Source: JAJFJD01 sp965228425 (GTDB lineage Bacteria > Pseudomonadota > Alphaproteobacteria > UBA8366). Taken from it: a DNA stretch of 64,000 nucleotides. The translations under genes and the position numbers were made by a program. Positions 42,752 through 50,400 of the stretch are shown here, one piece after another; within the stretch, counting starts at the first letter, position 1, and each line of letters opens with the position of its first letter. A model generated the notes under the pieces. That model was not told the DNA's origin. It did not search any database and saw only the letters and a list, made by a program, of their open reading frames with translations. The stretch spans positions 868,001-932,000 of the forward strand of contig OZ245815.1 in NCBI GenBank assembly GCA_965228425.1. Reading direction: 5' to 3'.

Positions 42752-44143
42752 ATGCCATCGATGAGCAGAGAACTCGCGGCCTGGGTGGCCGGACTGACCT
42801 ATGACGACCTCCCGCCGGAGGTCATCGACCGCGCGAAGGGACTGACGCTGCAGGGCCTGTCCTCCGCGTTGCTGGGCTACGGCCAGCCGCAGACCGATAT
42901 GGCACTTGCCATGATGCAGGAGGAAGACGCGGGCGGGGCGGGCGTCGCCACCGTGCTGGTGCATGGCGCGAAGCTGACCAAGGGCGGAGCCTGTTACGTC
43001 AATTCGGACCTGATGTTCCTTGGCGGCAAGTGGGACACCTTCCGCATGTTGACGCATCCGGGCTGCGCCATCCTGCCGGCGGCGCTGATGGCGTCGGAAA
43101 TCGAGGGCGCGTCCGGCAAGGATTACATCACCGGCATCGTCGCGGGCTACGAGGTGATGGAGCGCATGGCGGCGGATTTCATCCCGACCGTGATGTCGCG
43201 CGGGTTTCATTCGGGGCCGGTGTTCGGCATCTTCGGCGCGGCCATCGCGGCGGCTAAGATCGGCGGCCTGAATGCGGAGCAGATCCACGGCGCGATCGCG
43301 CAATGCGTCAATCTTGCCAGCGGCAATCTCGAAGGCATCCGCAGCGGCGGCAATTCGATCCGCGAAGGCGGCGCGGTGCGGAACGCCTTGCTGGCGGTGG
43401 CCCTGGGACGGCACGGCATGCCCGGCGGCGAAACCGTGCTCGAAGGGGACGCGGGCTTCTATCACTCCTACACCGGCAACAATCAGGGCGAGTTGCGCTA
43501 CAGCTTCACGGCGGACAACCGCACGACCCTCGACAAGATCACCAAGGACCTCGGCAAGGACTGGATGATCCTCGAGACGCTCTACCGGATCTATTCGACC
43601 GCCGGCTACAACATCGCGCATGTGGATGTCACCGCCGCTCTCTGCGAGGAGCATGATATCCAGCCGGACGACGTGGAACGGGTCGAGGCGGTCGTGAACT
43701 GGATGGAAACGGAATATCCCAGTCCCGCGTTCCCCGCGCGCAGCACCGACCCCAAGGTCGGCAGCACGCAATATTACGCCGCCTATGGCGTGGTGGAGCG
43801 GTCCTTTCCGATGACGAAGTTCGTCGAACACGGCATCGGGCCGGATGATCCGCCCGCGGTGCTGGAGATGATGAAGCGGGTGACCATCGTCCCGTCCCAC
43901 CGGCATACCCTGTTCGGCCCTCGCGTCACGATCCATCTGAAGGACGGCCGCAGCGTGACCAAGGCGGGCACCGGCCGCGAGTTCATCTGGGACTTCGAGG
44001 AAGAGGTGCGCCGGATCAGCCCGATCATCCCCGGCATCCCAATTCCCGAAAGCCAATATCAAGACCTGATCGCCGCTTGCCGCGATCTCGACACGCTCGA
44101 CCGGGCCGATAAGCTCGTCGGAATGACGGTGGTGCCGGACTAG
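42752..44143 (+). CDS. MmgE/PrpD-family protein
   Basis: 463 residues, the usual length for the 2-methylcitrate dehydratase PrpD / cis-aconitate decarboxylase fold. Characteristic segments are AAWVAGLTYDDLPPEVIDRAKG (10-31), the YVNSDLMF segment (about 85-92), PGCAILPAALMASE (about 104-117), GYEVMERMA, RGFHSGPVFGIFGAAIAAAK (about 150-169) and the C-terminal domain with GPRVTIHLKDGRS. The ATG at 42752 is chosen by homology; no strong ribosome-binding site is seen, and an ATG at 42761 would also serve. Family members dehydrate or decarboxylate tricarboxylic acids, but PrpD needs a methylcitrate operon, which is absent here, so the substrate is open. Confidence 0.82.
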   Translation: MPSMSRELAAWVAGLTYDDLPPEVIDRAKGLTLQGLSSALLGYGQPQTDMALAMMQEEDAGGAGVATVLVHGAKLTKGGACYVNSDLMFLGGKWDTFRMLTHPGCAILPAALMASEIEGASGKDYITGIVAGYEVMERMAADFIPTVMSRGFHSGPVFGIFGAAIAAAKIGGLNAEQIHGAIAQCVNLASGNLEGIRSGGNSIREGGAVRNALLAVALGRHGMPGGETVLEGDAGFYHSYTGNNQGELRYSFTADNRTTLDKITKDLGKDWMILETLYRIYSTAGYNIAHVDVTAALCEEHDIQPDDVERVEAVVNWMETEYPSPAFPARSTDPKVGSTQYYAAYGVVERSFPMTKFVEHGIGPDDPPAVLEMMKRVTIVPSHRHTLFGPRVTIHLKDGRSVTKAGTGREFIWDFEEEVRRISPIIPGIPIPESQYQDLIAACRDLDTLDRADKLVGMTVVPD

Positions 44144-44152
44144 TCGGGCTGG

Positions 44153-44794
44153 TTACTTCTGGTCGGGTTTGCTGTTCAGCCAGTCGGGCCAACGCCAGTT
44201 CCAGCGGATGGCGGCGGCGCGCATGCCGAAGATGATCGCGAAACCGATCGCCGAGTTGATCTCCCATTGGTCCGGGAAGATCGACATCAGGACGACCAGC
44301 AGGCTGGTGCCGAGCAGGACCGGCACGGCGTAGATTTCCTCGTTCATCAGCATCGTCTGCCGCCCGGCCAGTACATCGCGGATCAGGCCGCCGCCTATCG
44401 CCGTGATGATGCCGAGGATGACCGGCGCAACCGGGATGCCGAAATCCAGCCGCCAGACCGTGCCGGCCGATTGCACTGCGAACAACGCCACGCCCAGGCC
44501 ATCGAGATAGAGCATCGTTTGAAAGACTTTCCCCCGGGCGAAGAATCGGTGTGCCCAGAAGGCGGCGATGCTGGCCGCCAGCGCGACCCAGATATAGGTG
44601 GGGTCGAGCGACCAGAAGACCGGTTGGTCGGTGATTACGTCGCGAATCGTGCCGCCGCCGACCGCCGTGATCGTCCCCATGACGCAGGCGGTGAACAGGC
44701 TGACCCGCTGCGGGGCGACGGCGAGGACCGCGGTAACGGCAAACGCCACCGTGCCGGTCATTTCACCCAGACGGCTGACGACGTCCCAATCCAT
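44153..44794 (-). CDS. TRIC-type trimeric cation channel / YicG-like membrane protein
   Basis: 213 residues with seven hydrophobic segments. It shows an internal duplication: two GGGxxRD turns, GGGTIRD (about 46-52) and GGGLIRD (about 134-140), each in a similar membrane segment, exactly as in the UPF0126/TRIC family. Prokaryotic TRIC proteins are trimeric potassium-permeable channels of the inner membrane. The C-terminus is basic and cytoplasmic. The gene is convergent with the PrpD gene (9 bp apart) and in tandem with the TauD-type gene at 44837. No direct link to those functions is apparent; it is probably a housekeeping channel. Confidence 0.86.
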   Translation of the reverse strand: MDWDVVSRLGEMTGTVAFAVTAVLAVAPQRVSLFTACVMGTITAVGGGTIRDVITDQPVFWSLDPTYIWVALAASIAAFWAHRFFARGKVFQTMLYLDGLGVALFAVQSAGTVWRLDFGIPVAPVILGIITAIGGGLIRDVLAGRQTMLMNEEIYAVPVLLGTSLLVVLMSIFPDQWEINSAIGFAIIFGMRAAAIRWNWRWPDWLNSKPDQK

Positions 44795-44836
44795 GGAATT
44801 GCCCGCTGTTGCCGGGGTTTTCCCGGATGGCGCGTT

Positions 44837-45667
44837 TTAGAACGGCACCTCGCCTTGGATCAACACCCGATGCATGATGCGGCCTTCCGCCGGGTCGTAA
44901 TCACGGTGCGCGATGTGTAGGACCGCGCGGTTGTCCCAAATCACCATGTCGCCCGGCCGCCATTTATGCCGGTAGGTCACGTCGGGTGTGATTGTCCGTT
45001 CGACCAGGTCGTCGATGAAGGCGGCGCTGCTCTCCGGGTCCATGCCTTCCAGATTGCGCAGTTTTCCCGGGTGGAAATACAGCGCCTTCTTCCCGGTCGA
45101 GGGGTGCGTCCGGACAAGCGGATGCGTGCGCGGCTTGCCGTATTTTTCCCGCGCTTCGGCGCTGACATAGTTGTGGTCTTCGATCTTGGTCACCACCGTG
45201 CGGGTGGCGAGATCGGCCTGCGCCTCCCCGGGCAACCCGTCATAGGCGCGCTGCATATTCGCGAAGCCGGTATCGCCGCCCGAGGTCGGCAGCTTCACCG
45301 CATAGAGCGCGGTGTATTTCGGCGGCCGTTCATGGTTGGTGTGGTCGGTATGCCATTCGCGCGCGCCGACGGGCGCGAAAATGCCGTCCGGTCCAACCCT
45401 GGTCTTGCTACTGTCGAGCACCGCGATCTCGGGATGGTCGTCCATCAGCATTTCGGTCAGGTGCTGCGCCATGGTGTCGCCGAAATGGCGCACGGCCGCG
45501 AGATACTGGTCGGGCGAATAGGATTGGTCGCGCACGATCAACACCAAGTGTTCATCAAGCGCGGCTTCCAGCGCCGCCACGTCTTCCTGTGAGACCGGGC
45601 CGGCGAGATCGATTCCGGTCGCTTCGGCGCCGAGCGCGCTGGACAAGGGCGTGATCGTCAAAGGCAT
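44837..45667 (-). CDS. TauD/TfdA-family Fe(II)/2-oxoglutarate dioxygenase (4 of 6)
   Basis: 276 residues, close to the compact TauD size. The ligands are His106 and Asp108 (EWHTDHT) and His251 (VLHIAH), with Arg267 (MHRVLI) for 2-oxoglutarate. The N-terminal LALGAEATGID-type region and TGFANMQRAYDGLP (about 131-144) match TauD proteins. GAGAGAA precedes the ATG. The gene is divergent from the hydantoinase A gene with a 201-bp gap and in tandem with the TRIC gene downstream. Taurine dioxygenase is a possible function, but tau transporter genes are absent, so the sulfonate or organic acid used is not established. Confidence 0.87.
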   Translation of the reverse strand: MPLTITPLSSALGAEATGIDLAGPVSQEDVAALEAALDEHLVLIVRDQSYSPDQYLAAVRHFGDTMAQHLTEMLMDDHPEIAVLDSSKTRVGPDGIFAPVGAREWHTDHTNHERPPKYTALYAVKLPTSGGDTGFANMQRAYDGLPGEAQADLATRTVVTKIEDHNYVSAEAREKYGKPRTHPLVRTHPSTGKKALYFHPGKLRNLEGMDPESSAAFIDDLVERTITPDVTYRHKWRPGDMVIWDNRAVLHIAHRDYDPAEGRIMHRVLIQGEVPF

Positions 45668-45868
45668 GGCATTCTCTCGCGTTGCGGTGGTTCCCCATTG
45701 TAAATCAGGGCCGTGCGAACTGGAAATCGGTGAACACCGGGGGAAAAATCAGGCCGGGATTTTCCCTAAGCGATTCAGGTGACATAATTAAGGCGCGATC
45801 GTGCCGCGAACCCGGGACGGCGCGACATCATTTTTCGGAGGGGCGCGTGCCGATCGAAACCAGGGATA

Positions 45869-47971
45869 GTGCGGGATCGAAACGTCGTGGCGGTTGATCG
45901 TCCGTACCGTCTCGGCGTCGATGTCGGTGGCACCTTCACCGATTTCGTGCTGCTCGACGAGAGCGACGGCGCCATCCGAATCGCGAAATCGCTGACGACG
46001 CCGGCGGACCCGTCGATCGGCGTGCTGACCGGGCTGCGCGCCTTCGACGATCCATGCCCCGGTCATTTCGCGGCGACCAACCGCATCGCGCATGCGACGA
46101 CCCTGGTGGCCAACACCGTGATCGAGCGCAAGGGCGCGGTGACCGCGCTGCTCACCACCAAGGGCTTCCGCGACATTCTGGAATTGCGCCGGCATACCCG
46201 GGTCACGACCTATGAGCTGTGGGAAGATCCGCCGACGCCATTGGTGCCGCGCTGGCTGCGCTTGCCCGTCGACGAGCGCGTGTTCGCGGACGGGGCGGTG
46301 CTGAAACCAGTGCCGCGCGACGATATCGCCGCTGCGGTCGAGGTCATGCAGCGCGAGGGCGTCGAGTCCGTTGCGGTCGCTTTCCTGCACTCCTATGTAA
46401 ATCCAGCGAACGAACGGGCGGCGCGTGAGATTCTGGCCGAACTCGCCCCGGATTTGCCGGTGACGCTGTCGTCCGACGTGCTGCCGCAGATCAAGGAATA
46501 CGAGCGCACCAGCACGACGGTCGTGAACGGCTACGTCAAACCCCTGGCGCAGACTTACTTGAACAATCTGGGTAAGGGGCTGGGCGAGACCGGCTATACC
46601 GCGCCGTTGCAGATCATGCTGTCGAACGGCGGGTTGGGGTCGACGGACACGGCGGGCGCCTTCCCGATCCGGTTGATCGAATCCGGTCCCGTCGCGGGCG
46701 CCATCGTCGGCCGGCAGATCGCGCAGAACCTGGACCTCGATGACGTGCTCAGCTTCGACATGGGCGGCACCACGGCGAAGGCTTGCCTGATCCGCGACCG
46801 GGCGCTACCGATCACCGAGGAGCTGGAGGTCGCGCGCGCCAAACGCTTTACCAAGTCGAGCGGCTTTCCCGTCGGCGTGCCCGCGGTCAGCATGATCGAG
46901 ATCGGCGCGGGCGGTGGTAGCGTCGCGGCGGTCAACCGAATGGGGTTGGTCCAGGTCGGGCCGGAAAGCGCGGGTGCCGAGCCGGGGCCGATCTGCTATG
47001 GCCGCGGCGGAAAGGACCCGACCGTCACCGACGCGGACCTGACGCTGGGCTATCTCAACCCGGATAACTTCGCGGGTGGATCGATGGCGCTCGACGCCAA
47101 GGGCGCGGCGGCGGGGCTGGAGGAAGCGATCGGCGCGCCGCAGCAGCGCGCCCTGATCGAGGCCGCCTGGACCGTACACGACGTGATCAACGAAACCATG
47201 GCCGCGGCCGTCCGCATGCACGTGACCGAACGCGGCGGTAATCCGGAAGCGGCGACCATGGTTGCCTTCGGCGGCGCCGGCCCGGTGCATGCCTACAATC
47301 TTGCGCGCAAGCTGGGTATCCGTCAGCTCATGGTGCCGCTACGGGCAGGCGTGCTCTCGGCGCTGGGTCTGTTGGTCGCGCCGCCGGCCTATGACATCGT
47401 ACGCACCTATAAGATGCCGTTGGCCGGTCTCGCGCCGGAGGATGTCGGCAATCAGTTCGACCAGATGACGGCGGAGATCGAAGCGCTTCTCGACGGGGTT
47501 GAAGCCACCGGGCCGCGCCGCTTCCGCCGCTCGCTCGACGTGGGCTATGTGGGCCAGAGCTACCAGGTAACGGTGCCGGTCGAGGATGCCCTGTCGGCCG
47601 ATGCCGTGTTCGGCCGGTTCTCGACGCTGTACCGCGAGAAATACGGCTATTTCTACGACGACGTGCCGGCGGAAATTGTGAACCTGCGCGTGTTCGGAGA
47701 GATCGATGGCGCGGGGCTGCAGCTGACGCCGGCGGCCGGGGCGGACGGTAAAGCATCGGCATCGGGTAAGCGCGCCGCCTATTCACCGGCGGCGGGGGCG
47801 ATGATCGACTTCGCCGTCTATGACCGCGCCGCGCTGGCGCCCGGCATGACCTTCGCCGGGCCGGCCATCGTCGAGGAACAGACCTCGACCACCATCATCG
47901 ATTCGGAGGCGGCCGTGGCGATCGACGCCTTCGGATCGCTTGTCATCACCTTGCCGGGAGAGACGCCGTGA
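45869..47971 (+). CDS. hyuA: Hydantoinase/oxoprolinase subunit A
   Basis: 700 residues, the normal length of the A subunit of N-methylhydantoinase/5-oxoprolinase-type ATP-dependent ring-opening enzymes. It has the ASKHA-type ATP-binding fold: LGVDVGGTFTDFVLLDE near the start, FDMGGTTAKACLI (about 295-307) and GAGGGSVAAVN (about 345), plus the C-terminal EEQTSTTIID domain. The GTG at 45869 follows AGGGAT; a second GTG at 45887 is possible. The stop overlaps the next start, so A and B are coupled. The pair may open hydantoins, oxoproline or acetone-type substrates with ATP. It is distinct from the D-hydantoinase operon at 21999-25108. Confidence 0.87.
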   Translation: MRDRNVVAVDRPYRLGVDVGGTFTDFVLLDESDGAIRIAKSLTTPADPSIGVLTGLRAFDDPCPGHFAATNRIAHATTLVANTVIERKGAVTALLTTKGFRDILELRRHTRVTTYELWEDPPTPLVPRWLRLPVDERVFADGAVLKPVPRDDIAAAVEVMQREGVESVAVAFLHSYVNPANERAAREILAELAPDLPVTLSSDVLPQIKEYERTSTTVVNGYVKPLAQTYLNNLGKGLGETGYTAPLQIMLSNGGLGSTDTAGAFPIRLIESGPVAGAIVGRQIAQNLDLDDVLSFDMGGTTAKACLIRDRALPITEELEVARAKRFTKSSGFPVGVPAVSMIEIGAGGGSVAAVNRMGLVQVGPESAGAEPGPICYGRGGKDPTVTDADLTLGYLNPDNFAGGSMALDAKGAAAGLEEAIGAPQQRALIEAAWTVHDVINETMAAAVRMHVTERGGNPEAATMVAFGGAGPVHAYNLARKLGIRQLMVPLRAGVLSALGLLVAPPAYDIVRTYKMPLAGLAPEDVGNQFDQMTAEIEALLDGVEATGPRRFRRSLDVGYVGQSYQVTVPVEDALSADAVFGRFSTLYREKYGYFYDDVPAEIVNLRVFGEIDGAGLQLTPAAGADGKASASGKRAAYSPAAGAMIDFAVYDRAALAPGMTFAGPAIVEEQTSTTIIDSEAAVAIDAFGSLVITLPGETP

Positions 47972-49635
47972 CCGCATCCGAAAGCCGCATCCCGCTCGAC
48001 GTGATCTGGCCGCGCCTGATCGCCATCGCCGACGAGATGGCGACCACCATGTTCCGCACCGCCTTCTCGCACGACGTGGTCGAGGTGCACGACATGTCGA
48101 CCGGCCTGCTCGACCACCGCGGCTACCTGATCGCCCAGACTTGGCTGGGCGCGACCGGCCACACCGGCTGCATGCCGGCCTTCGGCGCGAACCTGACCAA
48201 GGCCTTCCCGCCGGAGACGGTGCGGCCCGGCGATGTTTTCATCTGCAACGACCCGTGGCTGTGCAATGGCCAGACCGCCGACATCTTTATTACGACGCCG
48301 GCCTTTCACGACGGGCGCCTGATCGGATTCGCGGTGAACACGATCCATCACGTGGACATCGGCGGGCGGAAGGGCTCGGGGCTGTCCGAGGAAGTGTTCG
48401 AGGAAGGTCTGATCATTCCCATGCTGCGCCTCTACAAGGAGGGCGAGCCGAACGAGGAATTGTTCGGGCTGATCCGGCGCAACGTCCGCTATTCGGAGAA
48501 GATGATCGGCGACCTGCGGGCCCAGGTGGCGACCGGTTGGGCGGGGTGCCGGGCGATGGAAACGCTCTGCGCCGAGTTCAAGCTCGACAGCCTGCTGGAG
48601 GTCGCCGACGAGTTGATCGGCCGCACCGAGGCGGGCATCCGCGCCGGGCTGCGCGATCTGCCCGACGGCCAGTGGCACGAAGAGATGCTGATGGACATCG
48701 ACGGTATCGACGCGCCGCAGCCGCTGGCCGTCACCGTCACCATCGACGGCGACGCGTTGACCGCGGACTTCACCGGCACCGCGCCGCAGGTGCGCCGCCC
48801 GATCAACTGCCCGCTCAACTTCACGCGGGCCTATGTCGCGATCCCGACCAAGATGGTCTGCGACCCAGCGCTGCCCAACAACCAGGGCACCTACCGGCCG
48901 CTGCATCTGACCGCGCCGGAAGGGACGATCCTCAACCCGACCTATCCGGCATCGTGTTTCTGGCGGCTCAGTTCGGGCATGCTGGTCGGCGAGTTGATGT
49001 TCCGCATCTTCGCCCAGATCGTGCCGGACCGCGTGCCGGCGGATTCGGGATCGCTGCCGACCTGGCAATTCTACGTCACGGGCACGCGCCCGGACGGCGA
49101 AGATTACGCCCTGCACCAGCATGCCTTCGGCGGCATGGGTGGGCGGCCGGGCCGCGACGGGTTGTCGGCGGTCAGCTTTCCCTACAACGTGCGCGACGTG
49201 TCGATCGAATGGTCCGAGCATGAAACGCCGGTGCTCTACGAGGCGCGACAACTTATCCCGGATTCCGGCGGGGCGGGGACCTTCCGCGGTGGCCTGGGGC
49301 AGGAATTGATCTTCCGCGCCTATGACAGCGGCACCGCGGACGGCCAGCCGCTGGTGTTCGCCGGGGCGGCGGGACGGATGCGCAACCCGCCCGAAGGACT
49401 GGGCGGTGGCGGGCCTGGATCGTTGTCGACCATCGATATCAACGGCAAACCGATCGCCCCGAACAGTTCGCCGGAGTTTTCGTTCCACAAGGGCGATGTG
49501 GTGCGGTTGGCGCTGCCCGGCGGCGGCGGGCACGGCGACCCGGCGAAACGCGCCCGGCAGAATATCGAGGCCGACTTGAAGGCGGGATATGTGACATCGG
49601 ATGGCGCGCGGCGCGATTACGGATACGATACATAA
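47968..49635 (+). CDS. hyuB: Hydantoinase/oxoprolinase subunit B
   Basis: 555 residues, the normal length of the B subunit. The GTG start overlaps the A stop codon by four bases (GTGA). Characteristic segments are MATTMFRTAFSHDVVEVHDMS (about 23-43), GATGHTGCMPAF (about 64-75), DVFICNDPWLCNGQTADIF (about 90-108) and GGGPGSLSTIDINGKP (about 475-490), all typical of the HyuB/acetone carboxylase alpha group. The His and Asp residues in the ICNDPWL and TADIF area are the probable metal site. It needs the A subunit for ATP-dependent hydrolysis. A DJ-1/PfpI gene follows 58 bp downstream. The substrate is not specified by sequence. Confidence 0.87.
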   Translation: MTASESRIPLDVIWPRLIAIADEMATTMFRTAFSHDVVEVHDMSTGLLDHRGYLIAQTWLGATGHTGCMPAFGANLTKAFPPETVRPGDVFICNDPWLCNGQTADIFITTPAFHDGRLIGFAVNTIHHVDIGGRKGSGLSEEVFEEGLIIPMLRLYKEGEPNEELFGLIRRNVRYSEKMIGDLRAQVATGWAGCRAMETLCAEFKLDSLLEVADELIGRTEAGIRAGLRDLPDGQWHEEMLMDIDGIDAPQPLAVTVTIDGDALTADFTGTAPQVRRPINCPLNFTRAYVAIPTKMVCDPALPNNQGTYRPLHLTAPEGTILNPTYPASCFWRLSSGMLVGELMFRIFAQIVPDRVPADSGSLPTWQFYVTGTRPDGEDYALHQHAFGGMGGRPGRDGLSAVSFPYNVRDVSIEWSEHETPVLYEARQLIPDSGGAGTFRGGLGQELIFRAYDSGTADGQPLVFAGAAGRMRNPPEGLGGGGPGSLSTIDINGKPIAPNSSPEFSFHKGDVVRLALPGGGGHGDPAKRARQNIEADLKAGYVTSDGARRDYGYDT

Positions 49636-49693
49636 CCGCCGCCGGCGCGGCGCGCGCTGGTCCGTTCGGCCAACCAACGTGGAGGAATAAGCC

Positions 49694-50371
49694 ATGGCAT
49701 TCCGCATCGGACTGCTCGTATTTCCCGACATCATGCAGCTCGACATGACCGGCCCGCACGAGGTGTTCACCAAATTCCCGGACACCGAGGTCCTGCTCGT
49801 CTGGAAATCGCTCGACCCGGTGCGGTCGGGCGGCGGGATGCGGATCCTGCCCGATGTCACCTATGCGGATTGCCCGCAGCTCGATCTCGTTTGCGTGCCG
49901 GGCGGCGGCGGCATGAATCCGTTGTTGACCGACGCCGAGACGCTCGATTTCCTGCGCCGGCAAGCGGACGGCGCGCGCTATGTGACGTCGGTCTGCACCG
50001 GCTCATTGGTTCTCGGAGCAGCCGGGTTGCTGAAAGGCCGCCGTGCCGCCTGTCATTGGATGTCGCGCGAGATGTTGTCCGAGTTCGGGGCGGTTCCCGA
50101 TCCCGCGCGCGTCGTGGTGGACGGCAACATCATCTCGGGCGGCGGCGTCACGGCGGGGATCGACTTCGCCCTGACGGTGGCGGGCGAGTTGTTCGGTGAC
50201 GGTGTCGCGAAATCGATCCAGCTTGGAATCGAATACAATCCGCAGCCGCCGTATGACGCGGGATCGCCGGAGACGGCGGGAGCGGCGGTCGAGGCCGATG
50301 CCCGGACGGCCGCCGCCGGGCGTCAAGCCGAGCGCGAAGCGGCAGTCCGCGCCGCAGTGGAAGCGCTTTAG
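49694..50371 (+). CDS. DJ-1/PfpI-family protein, isonitrile hydratase-like
   Basis: 225 residues, close in size to isonitrile hydratase (InhA) of Pseudomonas. The nucleophile is Cys101 in TSVCTGSLVLGAAGLLKG, the same number as the essential Cys of that enzyme, and the pocket turns VPGGGGMNPLL (about 68-78) and CHWMS (about 120-124) agree. Isonitrile hydratase adds water to an isonitrile to give an N-substituted formamide. The last 35 residues (from about 190) are an Ala/Glu/Arg-rich helical tail not needed for the fold. GGAGGAATA lies ahead of the ATG. It follows hyuAB and precedes the convergent CoxL-type gene. Transcription-factor-like DJ-1 members are an alternative, but no DNA-binding domain is present. 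Confidence 0.75.
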   Translation: MAFRIGLLVFPDIMQLDMTGPHEVFTKFPDTEVLLVWKSLDPVRSGGGMRILPDVTYADCPQLDLVCVPGGGGMNPLLTDAETLDFLRRQADGARYVTSVCTGSLVLGAAGLLKGRRAACHWMSREMLSEFGAVPDPARVVVDGNIISGGGVTAGIDFALTVAGELFGDGVAKSIQLGIEYNPQPPYDAGSPETAGAAVEADARTAAAGRQAEREAAVRAAVEAL

Positions 50372-50400
50372 GAAAACCTGAACTCCGGTTATCCGGCGTC

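Noticed and set aside
47818..49860. 680-codon open frame antisense to hydantoinase B
   Set aside because: It mirrors the real gene in high-GC DNA, has many Arg and His residues in a low-complexity pattern, and has no family motif. The forward strand encodes a complete HyuB protein.
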